In this document: piece after piece, positions 1 through 7,183 of the stretch
Position numbering within the stretch: position 1 is the stretch's first letter
How the letters are laid out: each line of letters opens with the position of its first letter
Assembly (NCBI GenBank): GCA_021806765.1
Contig: JAJZQR010000050.1
Coordinates: forward strand, 1-26,301
DNA from: Chloroflexota bacterium
Lineage (GTDB): Bacteria > Chloroflexota > UBA6077
Direction: 5' to 3'
Length of the DNA stretch: 26,301 nt
Notes under the pieces: model-generated
The model's input: the letters and a program-made list of their open reading frames with translations, nothing else
Told to the model about the DNA's origin: nothing
The model's database searches: none
Position numbers and translations under genes: made by a program

Positions 1-5
1 GAAGT

Positions 6-45
6 AGGGGCGAAGCATTCCGTCGCGACGGAATGCTTCGCCCCT
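6..45. repeat. Perfect 40-bp palindrome after the transketolase gene
   Basis: A perfect inverted repeat with 20-bp arms and no loop; the left arm begins AGGGGCGAAGCATTCC and the right arm mirrors it. It sits 14 bp past the stop codon of the minus-strand transketolase gene. A hairpin here could act as a transcription terminator or RNA-stabilising 3' end, but there is no T tract on either strand, so a dispersed intergenic palindromic repeat is as likely. Confidence 0.75.
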
Positions 46-59
46 GGTAGAAGATCTGG

Positions 60-2423
60 TTACCGGTTGATGGCCGCCTGGGCCATCTCGAACACCCGTC
101 GTAGCCTCTGATCGCGGTCCGCCACGAACCGCTCGATCCCCTTGAGGATCCACTGGGGCGACAGATGGGCCTCCTCGTACACCTCGTCGACCGTTCCGCC
201 GGTCCGCCACCGGTCGTCCCAGTCGGAGGAGAGGGTGTACTCCTCGGACACCTTGGTGACCATCCAGTCGCCCATCAGCTTCCGGGCACGGTTGGTAATG
301 CACATGGAGTCCACCCAGTCGGCGTCGGACAGCACCTGCTGTCGGTAGTTGGCCGGCTGCATCCGGAACAGTTCCGGGCTGATGGCTGCCACGATCTTCA
401 CGTTCAGCCCTGCCTTGTCCAGCTCGGGAAGCAGCTTCACCACGTTGGCAGTGGACATGGTCCCCTGGACTATGATCGTGCCCATCGGCTTCTGACCGGC
501 CTTGTAGTCGCGGATGATGTAGGCCCCCTTGGCCGCGTCGAAGTGAGAGGCCATGCCCAGCGCCGCCCGATCAGGGATCTCCACCGGCGGCCTGGTCAGG
601 TGCAGGGCCACGATGGGAGCATCAGTCTTGAAGGCGGCGGCGATCACCACCGGGACCTCGTTATGCTCCCAGGGATGAACGTCGATGACCCGGTCCTTCG
701 GGAAGAGTTGAGTGACGCCGGGGGAGAAGATCCCGAAGTGCGTCCGGGAGTCCTCGGCGGTCTCCGGCCCCGAGTGGCCAACCACCCATAGGATCTTGCC
801 CAGCTTCAGCTGGCTGTCCTGAGACATCTGGCTGTACAGCCTCATCAGACCGTAGTGCAGGTAAACGAAGGAGCCGTAGGTCGAGGTGGCTCCGTAGAAG
901 CCCTGGAACTCCTCGAAGGGGTTCGCTGCAAAGTTCACCGAGGCGATGCCCGCCAGCATTCCGGCGTTGGTGAACTCGGTGATCTCCGTGGGGAGCAGAG
1001 CGCCCTCCAGGTTCTTCTCCCGGTCGTATATCCCCCATCCCGGGACCTCGCCCCACTTCTGAGCGAAGCCAATGATGTTGGTGGAGGCGGCCAGGTCCGC
1101 CGAGCAGGCCAGGACGAGGGGCCGGCCGTAATGCTCCCTCCCGAAGGCATTGATCCACGCCCCGAACTTGGCCAGCGCCGCGCGGTTAGGGGCCTTCTCA
1201 CCGGGCTTGGCCCACATCTCGGTCGGGTAATGTTCGTAGTCGTACAACCGCTCGTCTTTCCACGGGTTCTTGCTGGTATCCAGCCGGAAGGACGGTATCT
1301 CCTTCGGAACACTCTCGCCCAATTGGATCAGCCGACCGGCCAGGTAATCCACCAGCTCCTGGTCGGCCTTCAAGACACCGATGGTCGCCTCCAGGTTTGC
1401 ACGAAACTGCTCTCTGAGGGAGGCCGAGTCCTTCGGCGCTGGCTCGTTGAAGCCCACGAACTTCACGCCGTACTTGTCGGAGAAGGCGGCAGCGTTCTTC
1501 CAGAAGCCCTCGCTGTTCATCGGGAGCGGGGTACCGTGAGACTTGTTATCGTAGACCCCGTAGCCTCGACCCTTCCGGGTCTTCATCCAGGCGACGCTGG
1601 GCACCTTGTTCGGGTTGGGACCGTAGGCCAACTCCAGCAGGGTTCGGGTCACTGCGTCCCACTCGGAGCCACTCTCGGTGCCCACTACCCGCCAGCCATG
1701 GGACCCGAACCATTCCTTGGGAGTGCCAGGCACCACCGCGCTGATCGGGGTATCGTCGATGCCGTAGTCGTTCCAGTCGATAACGTAATTCAGATTGTCG
1801 AGCCCGAAGCCCCAGGCGGTGTTCATCGTCTCGTGAACGGCACCAGGGGTGAGACCCCCTTCGCCCTCGAAGGCGAACACCTTGACTCCCTCTGCGCCGG
1901 CTCTCTTCAAGGCCATGGCCTCGCCCGCCACTGCCGGCGTGCCATGAGCGGAAGGCCCGGTGTTGAACTTCAGGATCAGGGTCTTGCCCTCCATCTCCGC
2001 ATGTCCGGAGAGTCCGCCGTTCCTGCGGAAGCCTAGGAGATCCTCCCAGGTCAGCATCCGCTCCTCGGGATCGGGCACCAGATACTTCGGGTCGTTGGTC
2101 TGTGCGTACTTGATCCTGAGCGCCTCGTTGAACACCGCCAGGGCGACGTACATCAGAGGCACCGTGTGCCCCCCGACCAGGACAAACCGATCGCCAAACC
2201 TCTTCTCGGGATGGCGGATGTCGTACCTGGCGATCCCGGAGAGCATGGTGACCAGCATCATGTGAACCTTGGAGCGGCTGCCGCCGGGATGGCCACTCTG
2301 GCGATAGTTGAACATCACGTCCAGAAGCTGATCGACGATGTCTTTCAGCTTCTCCCAGCGCGGGAAGTCAGGAGCTACCTCCTTGTAGCGAAGCTCAACC
2401 TGCGACTCCGCCACGTCAACCAT
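60..2423 (-). CDS. Divergent transketolase (thiamine-diphosphate enzyme), 787 aa
   Basis: Transketolases move two-carbon ketol units between sugar phosphates in the cytosol, using thiamine diphosphate and Mg2+. The N-terminal half has the family signature HPGGS (45-49), a GGH (84-86), and a TPP-binding motif that starts GEGG at 187-190 and ends at the Asn of WNDYGID (about 218). The second half carries a pyrimidine-domain segment (TEITEFTNAGMLAG) and a GHSGPETAEDSRTHFG stretch resembling the transketolase active-site loop, followed by the C-terminal domain. At 787 residues it is over 100 longer than common transketolases (about 660), close to phosphoketolase size, but phosphoketolase motifs are absent. 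The ATG has a GAGGAG upstream. A sugar-phosphate isomerase gene lies 44 bp upstream on the same strand, so the two are probably co-transcribed. Substrate is unknown; a branch outside the standard pentose-phosphate enzyme is likely. Confidence 0.88.
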   Translation of the reverse strand: MVDVAESQVELRYKEVAPDFPRWEKLKDIVDQLLDVMFNYRQSGHPGGSRSKVHMMLVTMLSGIARYDIRHPEKRFGDRFVLVGGHTVPLMYVALAVFNEALRIKYAQTNDPKYLVPDPEERMLTWEDLLGFRRNGGLSGHAEMEGKTLILKFNTGPSAHGTPAVAGEAMALKRAGAEGVKVFAFEGEGGLTPGAVHETMNTAWGFGLDNLNYVIDWNDYGIDDTPISAVVPGTPKEWFGSHGWRVVGTESGSEWDAVTRTLLELAYGPNPNKVPSVAWMKTRKGRGYGVYDNKSHGTPLPMNSEGFWKNAAAFSDKYGVKFVGFNEPAPKDSASLREQFRANLEATIGVLKADQELVDYLAGRLIQLGESVPKEIPSFRLDTSKNPWKDERLYDYEHYPTEMWAKPGEKAPNRAALAKFGAWINAFGREHYGRPLVLACSADLAASTNIIGFAQKWGEVPGWGIYDREKNLEGALLPTEITEFTNAGMLAGIASVNFAANPFEEFQGFYGATSTYGSFVYLHYGLMRLYSQMSQDSQLKLGKILWVVGHSGPETAEDSRTHFGIFSPGVTQLFPKDRVIDVHPWEHNEVPVVIAAAFKTDAPIVALHLTRPPVEIPDRAALGMASHFDAAKGAYIIRDYKAGQKPMGTIIVQGTMSTANVVKLLPELDKAGLNVKIVAAISPELFRMQPANYRQQVLSDADWVDSMCITNRARKLMGDWMVTKVSEEYTLSSDWDDRWRTGGTVDEVYEEAHLSPQWILKGIERFVADRDQRLRRVFEMAQAAINR

Positions 2424-2467
2424 TGCAGGATTCTCCTCTCGAATGACTCTTCTTCAACCCGCGGTCT

Positions 2468-3403
2468 CTACAGTCTGGCCCAGGCCTCCTTGAAGGTCCT
2501 CTTGCTGTTCGCAATCAGCAGCTCGGGTGACTGGCCGGGCTGGGGCTTGACCTCGAAGGTCAGCCACGGAACACCCGTAGGCAACTGCTTCTCGAAGTAC
2601 CCGATCTCATGGAGGGCAGCCAGAAACTCGGTCAACTCTTCCACGTCGGCTACGCCGCCTGCCATTCCGAAGCCGGGGTGGCTGTCACCGTAGAAGGGAT
2701 GGGAGGCATCATCTCGGATGCAGTTCCCCAGGTGGGCGTGGATCAGGTAGTCCTTCGTGGTATGCAAGGCTTCCCGATAGCTCTCGCCGATCAGAGGCAG
2801 ATGCCCCATGTCTATGGTAAGGCCAAAGTTGGGATGATCGGCCCGTACCTGAGCAGCCACTTCCACAGCCAGGGCACTGGGGCCAACCAGGCTGCACTTG
2901 TCCACGGCCCGATCGAAGGTCTCCAGGCCGATCCACACCGGCTGCCCCTGGGCCTTCTCCCGAGAGTAGCTGCACAGCTCCTTCAGGGAGCGAGCCAGTT
3001 GATCGACTGCTCGCCGCTCCTGCTCGGGGCCGGGGTAGCTCTTCCCACCGTCCAGCACCTCAACCACGGGCGACCCCAGGAGGTAGGCGTCGTCCACGCT
3101 CTTCTTCAAGGCTTCCACGCCGGCCCGCCGGGTCTCTTCCTCCAGGCTCGCCAGGTTGTGCTTCCCGCCAAGTACCACCGGCGCGGCACTGATGGCGAGG
3201 TCCGCGTGGGCGTCCCTCGACATCGCCTTGACGGCCTGCATGGTGTCGCCGTCCATACGACCGACCACCAGGACGCCAAAGAAATCGTCCATGAGGATCT
3301 GCCTGGCCGTCTCCAGGGTCCGAGACGCACTACCCGGAGCGTCGGGGAACATCATCACCTGAATAACACCTAGCCGCAGGTGCTTTCGCCATGAGCCTTC
3401 CAT
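2468..3403 (-). CDS. TIM-barrel sugar-phosphate isomerase/epimerase, 311 aa
   Basis: Member of the xylose-isomerase-like (AP endonuclease 2) TIM-barrel superfamily, which isomerises or epimerises sugars with a divalent metal. Metal-ligand motifs come in the usual order: GLETFD (strand with the first Glu), TIDMGHLP (Asp/His), HAHLGNC (His), and TFEVKP (last Glu). I chose the ATG at 3403 because GGGAG lies seven bases upstream; a start eight codons earlier runs into a repetitive tract. It precedes the transketolase gene by 44 bp, suggesting a sugar-catabolic pair in which this enzyme feeds the transketolase, an inference from position only. Substrate cannot be assigned. Confidence 0.85.
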   Translation of the reverse strand: MEGSWRKHLRLGVIQVMMFPDAPGSASRTLETARQILMDDFFGVLVVGRMDGDTMQAVKAMSRDAHADLAISAAPVVLGGKHNLASLEEETRRAGVEALKKSVDDAYLLGSPVVEVLDGGKSYPGPEQERRAVDQLARSLKELCSYSREKAQGQPVWIGLETFDRAVDKCSLVGPSALAVEVAAQVRADHPNFGLTIDMGHLPLIGESYREALHTTKDYLIHAHLGNCIRDDASHPFYGDSHPGFGMAGGVADVEELTEFLAALHEIGYFEKQLPTGVPWLTFEVKPQPGQSPELLIANSKRTFKEAWARL

Positions 3404-3417
3404 GGTGAATCTCCCAA

Positions 3418-3620
3418 TATCCAGCATTCAGCACTCAGCTCTCAGCCTTCAACTCCCGGCATTCGAGCAGTCTGGCAGAGGATCGCCCTGCCGCAGGGGG
3501 TGGCGAGACCTCCACAAAACGTCCCCGGTAACTTCACACCTGTATCACCTTCGCCCGCACAAGACGAGTGAAGGCTGATGGCGAGAAGCTGAAAGCCAGT
3601 GGCTCCCGATGGCTGATAGT
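3418..3620. repeat. Imperfect inverted repeat of AGCTGA/GCTGA-type motifs
   Basis: This non-coding gap begins with CATTCAGCACTCAGCTCTCA and TCAGCCTTCA (about 3425-3451) and ends with TGAAGGCTGATGGCGAGAAG then GCTGATAG (about 3569-3618), so related short motifs face each other in inverted orientation. Runs of CTGA/TCAG words of this kind are common dispersed intergenic repeats. The interior, 3466-3565, has no open frame or motif that I recognise. No clear target duplication was found. Confidence 0.4.
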
Positions 3621-3658
3621 AGCATGCTCCGCCCGCTGTCTTCAAGCAAGGCCCTCTG

Positions 3659-3667
3659 TGCTATAAT
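3659..3667 (+). promoter_or_regulatory. Extended -10 promoter for the beta-CASP gene
   Basis: TGCTATAAT is a perfect extended -10 element (TG, one base, TATAAT). No good -35 is present at 16-18 bp spacing (the best is TCTTCA), which is typical for extended -10 promoters. Transcription would begin near 3674, giving a leader of about 77 nt before the GTG start at 3751. Confidence 0.6.
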
Positions 3668-3750
3668 GTGCTGTTCGGTACAGCATGCTGGTGTCCATTT
3701 CATCCCTACCCTGCCCAGCCTTCCCCATTGCCTTCGAAAGGTGGTGTTCC

Positions 3751-5160
3751 GTGCCTACTATCAGCTTTCTCGGAGCTGCCGGCACCGTCACCGGGGCCAA
3801 GTACCTCGTATCGACGGACAAGGCCAGAGTACTGGTAGACTGCGGTCTCTTCCAGGGCTTGAAAGAACTGCGGTTGATGAACTGGGAGCAGCCCCTATTT
3901 CAGCCGGAGGCCCTGGATGCCGTGGTTCTGACCCACGCCCACCTGGATCACAGCGGCTACCTGCCGCGGTTGGTCGGGCACGGCTTCTCCGGCCCCATCT
4001 ACGCTACGCCGGCCAGCGTCGATCTATGCGGGATCCTCCTTCCCGACTCGGGTCACCTGCAGGAAGAGCAGGCCGAGCACGCCAATCGGCAGGGTTACTC
4101 CAAGCACTCCCCTGCCCTGCCCCTCTACACGGTCGCCGAGGCCGAGGCAGCCCTACGCTTTCTCATGCCTTGCCCGTACGGGGAACTGAGAGAGGTGGCG
4201 GAGGGTGTCCGGATCCGGCTACTGGACGCCGGACACATCCTGGGATCGGCCCTGGTGGAGATGTGGATATCCGACCATCGGGGTGAGACCAAGCTGCTGT
4301 TCTCGGGGGACCTGGGTCGCTACGGCGAGCCGCTGCTGGCGGATCCCACCCCGGTGGCCGAGGCCGATTATCTGCTGGTAGAGTCCACCTACGGCGATCG
4401 GAAGCATTCGAACGGACAACCAGAGAAGCTGCTGGCGAAGATCGTCCGGCAGTCGGCAGAGGCTGGAGGCTGCCTCCTGATCCCCTCCTTCTCCGTCGGC
4501 CGCACCCAGCAACTGCTCTACTCCCTCCACCATCTGGAGCAGCAGGGAGAGATCCCTTCCATACCGGTCTACGTGGACAGCCCCATGGCCATCGACGCCA
4601 CAGCCATCTTCCTGGCCCATCCCGAGGCTCACAGGGTGGAGTTGAGGCAACTGGAGGACAATGGGGGCAATCCCTTCCGGCTGCGCAACCTTCAGTTCGT
4701 GCAATCGGCCGAGGGGTCCCGAGCCCTGGACGAACATACTGGACCCATGGTGCTCATCTCGGCCAGCGGCATGGCGACGGGTGGAAGGGTGCTCCACCAT
4801 CTGGAGGCTTTCCTGGACGATCCCAGGGCAACGGTGCTGTTCGTGGGGTTCCAGGCCGCCGGCACCCGAGGCCGGAGCCTGCTGGACGGCGCCCCGCACC
4901 TGAAGCTGTTGGGCCACGAGGTACGGGTCAGGGCCACCATTCGACAGATCGACGGCTTCTCGGCCCACGCGGACCGAGACGAAATCCTGCGCTGGCTCTC
5001 CGGCTTTCAGCGGCCGCCGGCCACCACCTTCCTGGTCCACGGCGAGGAGACGGCCACCAGAGCCCTCTCGGAGACCGTGCGGGCTCGATTCCACTGGGAG
5101 ACCACCATCCCCACGCTCCACCAGACGGTGGAGCTGTCACCGGCTGCCGTTGGCCGCTAG
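3751..5160 (+). CDS. Beta-CASP metallo-beta-lactamase RNase-like protein, 469 aa
   Basis: A zinc-dependent hydrolase of the MBL-fold plus beta-CASP type (the CPSF73/RNase J/Ysh1-like group), expected to cut or trim RNA in the cytosol. It starts with the family's characteristic TISFLGAAGTVTGAKYL, carries the metal motif HAHLDH at 62-67, a GHILGSALVE segment with the next His, SGDLGR with the bridging Asp, the beta-CASP region (PSFSVGRTQQLLY, SASGMATGGRVLHHL), and the C-terminal GFSAHAD and VHGEE motifs. The GTG at 3751 is preferred over an ATG 22 codons earlier because AAAGGTGG lies seven bases upstream and the protein then begins at the conserved fold. The next gene overlaps its 3' end by 11 bp. 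It lacks the long C-terminal domain of RNase J, so exonuclease versus endonuclease activity is open. Confidence 0.9.
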   Translation: MPTISFLGAAGTVTGAKYLVSTDKARVLVDCGLFQGLKELRLMNWEQPLFQPEALDAVVLTHAHLDHSGYLPRLVGHGFSGPIYATPASVDLCGILLPDSGHLQEEQAEHANRQGYSKHSPALPLYTVAEAEAALRFLMPCPYGELREVAEGVRIRLLDAGHILGSALVEMWISDHRGETKLLFSGDLGRYGEPLLADPTPVAEADYLLVESTYGDRKHSNGQPEKLLAKIVRQSAEAGGCLLIPSFSVGRTQQLLYSLHHLEQQGEIPSIPVYVDSPMAIDATAIFLAHPEAHRVELRQLEDNGGNPFRLRNLQFVQSAEGSRALDEHTGPMVLISASGMATGGRVLHHLEAFLDDPRATVLFVGFQAAGTRGRSLLDGAPHLKLLGHEVRVRATIRQIDGFSAHADRDEILRWLSGFQRPPATTFLVHGEETATRALSETVRARFHWETTIPTLHQTVELSPAAVGR

Positions 5161-5779
5161 GCAAGTAGAAGAGTCCAGCCGCAACCGGCAGCAACGGCCG
5201 GACCAGACGGCTGATCGGATACGGATAGTCGACGACGAGGGCCACTCGGCCCTGATGGTGGACGGCGTGCTCCTATCGATAGCCATCGAAGGCACTGGGC
5301 CGGCCTCCGGCTACTGGGCGGCCATGATGCCCGAGGGCTCGCCCAGAAGCGCCCTGCTGCTGGGCCTCGGTGGCGGCACCCTCGCCCACCTGCTCGCCCG
5401 GCGCTACCCAGACGTCGAGATCGTGGGCGTGGACGCCGACCGGGAGGTGGTCGACTTCGCCCGCCTCCACTTCGGACTGGCCCTCCCCAACCTGGAGATA
5501 GTGATCGGGGATGCCTTCGACTACGTGGAGCACTGCTACCGGGAGTTCGACTTCGTGGCCGTGGACCTCTTCGTCGGCTACGGCTTCCAGCACGGCGTGC
5601 TGGCCAAGCCCTTCTTACGTCAACTGAGGGCTATGACCGGTCGAGGAGGGGAGATAGCCTTCAACCTGTTCAAGGACCGGCGGACCGAGCAGCGGATGGC
5701 GCGGATCAGCCGGGTACTGCGGACCTATCGGGTGGATCGGGTGGGGCGCAATGTGGTGGTCCACTGTCGAGGAGGCTGA
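5150..5779 (+). CDS. Spermidine-synthase-like methyltransferase-fold protein, 209 aa
   Basis: Class I SAM-dependent-methyltransferase fold of the spermidine synthase-like group. The nucleotide-binding loop is LLLGLGGGTLAHLL, followed by the acidic ribose-binding residue in VGVDADREVV, the adenine-loop GDAFDYV, and VDLFVGYGF. True spermidine synthases use decarboxylated SAM and are about 280 residues; this protein lacks most of the N-terminal beta domain, so a transferase with another substrate is likely. The frame opens with a TTG at 5150 inside the previous gene. No strong ribosome site decides the start, so translational coupling to the RNase-like gene is the simplest view. The 11-bp overlap shows the two are made from one transcript. 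Confidence 0.75.
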   Translation: MAARQVEESSRNRQQRPDQTADRIRIVDDEGHSALMVDGVLLSIAIEGTGPASGYWAAMMPEGSPRSALLLGLGGGTLAHLLARRYPDVEIVGVDADREVVDFARLHFGLALPNLEIVIGDAFDYVEHCYREFDFVAVDLFVGYGFQHGVLAKPFLRQLRAMTGRGGEIAFNLFKDRRTEQRMARISRVLRTYRVDRVGRNVVVHCRGG

Positions 5780-5813
5780 CCCCCAACCCCACGCCGCCTC
5801 GGGATCGATCCCC

Positions 5814-6056
5814 TCAGTGAAGCACCGTCTCCAGTCTGCTCATCACGACCAGCAGCACCAGCACTGCCACGCCAAACACCGCCAGGGCGATGATGTTGGC
5901 CCTTCGAGACTGCTTACCGGCCGGCCTCGCCGGCTGAGCTTGCTCCGACGGGGGCAGGTCGGGTCGCTGGAACACGCCCGTATACAGCTGGGCTCCGCAC
6001 TTCCGGCATCGAAGGCTGCCTTCGGTTTCCAGGGTGAGGCATTTTGGGCAGATCAA
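5814..6056 (-). CDS. Small zinc-ribbon protein with a C-terminal membrane anchor, 80 aa
   Basis: Residues 3-20 form a zinc ribbon with two CxxC knuckles (CPKC and CRKC, 11 residues apart). A Pro/Gln-rich linker follows, then a basic cluster KQSRR and one hydrophobic helix of about 20 residues (IIALAVFGVAVLVLLVVM), so the ribbon should face the cytoplasm on a tail-anchored protein. The TTG start is supported by AGGAAGGA eight bases upstream. No specific function is known to me for this architecture, which is common and usually annotated as a hypothetical zinc-ribbon protein. Confidence 0.7.
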   Translation of the reverse strand: MICPKCLTLETEGSLRCRKCGAQLYTGVFQRPDLPPSEQAQPARPAGKQSRRANIIALAVFGVAVLVLLVVMSRLETVLH

Positions 6057-6350
6057 GGGGCTATCCTTCCTGATAGGGACAATTGGCGAACGCGGGACAG
6101 CAGGCGGTCCCTCTCCATTGGCTCCCTCGGCAGCAACGAGACCTCACTCCTATATAATGGGGTAGAGCGGTGTTTGAATCAAGAGGTAGCCCGCACCAAC
6201 AGCGGTGTGCCGGGCAGCTTACCCCCATCGGCAGCCGTCGCACCATCCCCACGGGCGGATCACTACCCGATGCCTCGGTAGAGGCTGGGAGTGGAAGAGG
6301 GGGCCCCGCTTGCGGCCGTCCTGGCCGCGCCGGTGCCCCCCCGATAGCGG
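6057..6350. other. Non-coding gap with an orphan TATAAT and a GC-rich nested hairpin
   Basis: No protein gene is convincing here. On the plus strand TATATAAT occurs at 6151-6158 but no good -35 precedes it and no gene follows it. About 140 bp further, GGGGGC and GCCCCC arms enclose an inner perfect stem GCGGCC/GGCCGC (roughly 6300-6342). That structure could terminate the MoaD-like gene ending at 6351 on the minus strand, or end a short plus-strand RNA. I looked for tRNA, SRP RNA and 6S signatures and found none. Confidence 0.4.
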
Positions 6351-6572
6351 CTAGTGAGCCCCCGCCAGGATAACCCGATCCCCGTTGTTCAGCACCGAAG
6401 TGCGAACCACCGGGCTTCCGTTGACGAGCGCCATTTGCACGTCAGACGAAGCCAAGGAGAGGTGACCAATCAGGTGTTCCACCGTGGAACCCCACGGGAG
6501 ATGTACCAGCATTCGATGCTGCGGCTGGTCATCCCCCGCTAACGAGCCTCGTAGCGTCACTTGGACTCGCAC
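6351..6572 (-). CDS. MoaD/ThiS-like beta-grasp protein, 73 aa
   Basis: Resembles the ubiquitin-like sulfur carriers MoaD and ThiS: an opening beta strand (RVQVTLRGSL), the helix-start motif GSTVEHLIGHL, then the characteristic VNG (ALVNGSPV) and LNNGDRVILAGAH, matching the family pattern of a short loop, L..GD.V and a C-terminal tail. Active carriers end in Gly-Gly for adenylation and thiocarboxylation; this one ends AGAH, so it may be a non-conjugating relative or need processing after the Gly. I prefer the GTG at 6572, six bases after GGAGGT; another GTG lies one codon earlier and longer versions lack a ribosome site. No moe/thi partner gene is in the window. Confidence 0.6.
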   Translation of the reverse strand: MRVQVTLRGSLAGDDQPQHRMLVHLPWGSTVEHLIGHLSLASSDVQMALVNGSPVVRTSVLNNGDRVILAGAH

Positions 6573-6638
6573 CACACCACCTCCCGCTGGAATGAACGGC
6601 AGTCTTGGGCAAGATGCGGGCCACACGACGGCGACTGT

Positions 6639-6840
6639 GGCATGGTTCACAGGGAGAGTGACAGTCTAACGAAGGCAGGCTACCCGGATCGTCGTGCCCG
6701 ACCTGATCGGGCATCCAGGGGTCCACGTTGGCGTGTAGGAGTGGCCTCACGAAGAGAGGGGACGTCTGGACCCCCGCTTCCGCGGGGGTGACGTTGGCAT
6801 CAGACTGTAACTCCTTCTACCCGCCCTCGTGAACCGTGCC
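6639..6840 (+). mobile_element. MITE-like element M2, copy A (about 202 bp)
   Basis: Ends are GGCATGGTTCAC on the left and GTGAACCGTGCC on the right, that is, terminal inverted repeats with one mismatch in 12. Further in, both ends carry a GAGT(G/T)ACAGTCT-like block. The body matches the inverted copy at 14270-14477 along almost its whole length and contains two hairpin cores, one with CCCCCGC/GCGGGGG arms. The eight bases on the left (GCGACTGT) and right (GCGACGGG) agree at six positions, compatible with a decayed 8-bp target duplication. No transposase is encoded, so it would have moved with a transposase acting in trans. Confidence 0.7.
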
Positions 6841-6856
6841 GCGACGGGGAGACGGG

Positions 6857-7059
6857 GAGACTATCCCGAAGCTGGTAATCCTGAGGACGCTGGGCTAAGA
6901 GTAGTAACGACTTCAGTCGTTCGTACCTTTGCCGATGGAAGGAGAACGAACGACTAAAGTCGTTACTACAGGCTCCCCACCGTGTACCCGGCAGCTTCCG
7001 AAGCCATCATCGTCCGGGGAGACAGCCAGCACCATCGTCACTCACTTTGGGACAGTCTC
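6857..7059 (+). mobile_element. MITE-like element M1, copy A (203 bp)
   Basis: Bounded by GAGACTATCCCGAAG on the left and ACTTTGGGACAGTCTC on the right, an inverted repeat of about 16 bp with few mismatches. It is flanked on both sides by the same eight bases, GAGACGGG, as expected of a target duplication, though the flanks are themselves repetitive. The centre (6901-6969) is a near-perfect hairpin with 24-bp arms that begin GTAGTAACGACTT and a 21-nt loop. A second copy lies inverted at 16413-16611. It has no coding capacity. It sits 16 bp from element M2 copy A. Confidence 0.75.
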
Positions 7060-7103
7060 GAGACGGGGAGACGGGGCGATGGGGAGAGTCTTCCGTCACC
7101 ATG

Positions 7104-7183
7104 TCCCCGTGTCCCTGCGTCCCCGTGTCCCCATGTCCCCATGTCCCCGCGTCCCCGTGTCCCCGTGTCCCCGTGTCCCCGTG
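7104..7183. repeat. 8-bp minisatellite, ten units of TCCCCGTG
   Basis: Ten tandem 8-bp units. Six are TCCCCGTG; the others are single- or double-base variants (TCCCTGCG, TCCCCATG twice, TCCCCGCG). The four units nearest thyX are identical, suggesting recent expansion at that end. The array stops exactly where the thyX stop codon (7184-7186) begins. Degenerate GAGACGGGG words continue on the other side to about 7085. Confidence 0.9.

Noticed and set aside
855..2036. Long open frame on the plus strand opposite the transketolase gene
   Set aside because: It lies wholly antisense to a gene with clear motifs; GC-rich codon bias gives long shadow frames. The same applies to the 874-codon frame at 21227-23851, which crosses two real genes.
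6150..6200. tRNA-like words (GGTAGAGC and TTTGAATC) on the plus strand
   Set aside because: No acceptor stem or D-stem partner can be formed at the right distances; the words occur in the wrong spacing for a tRNA.
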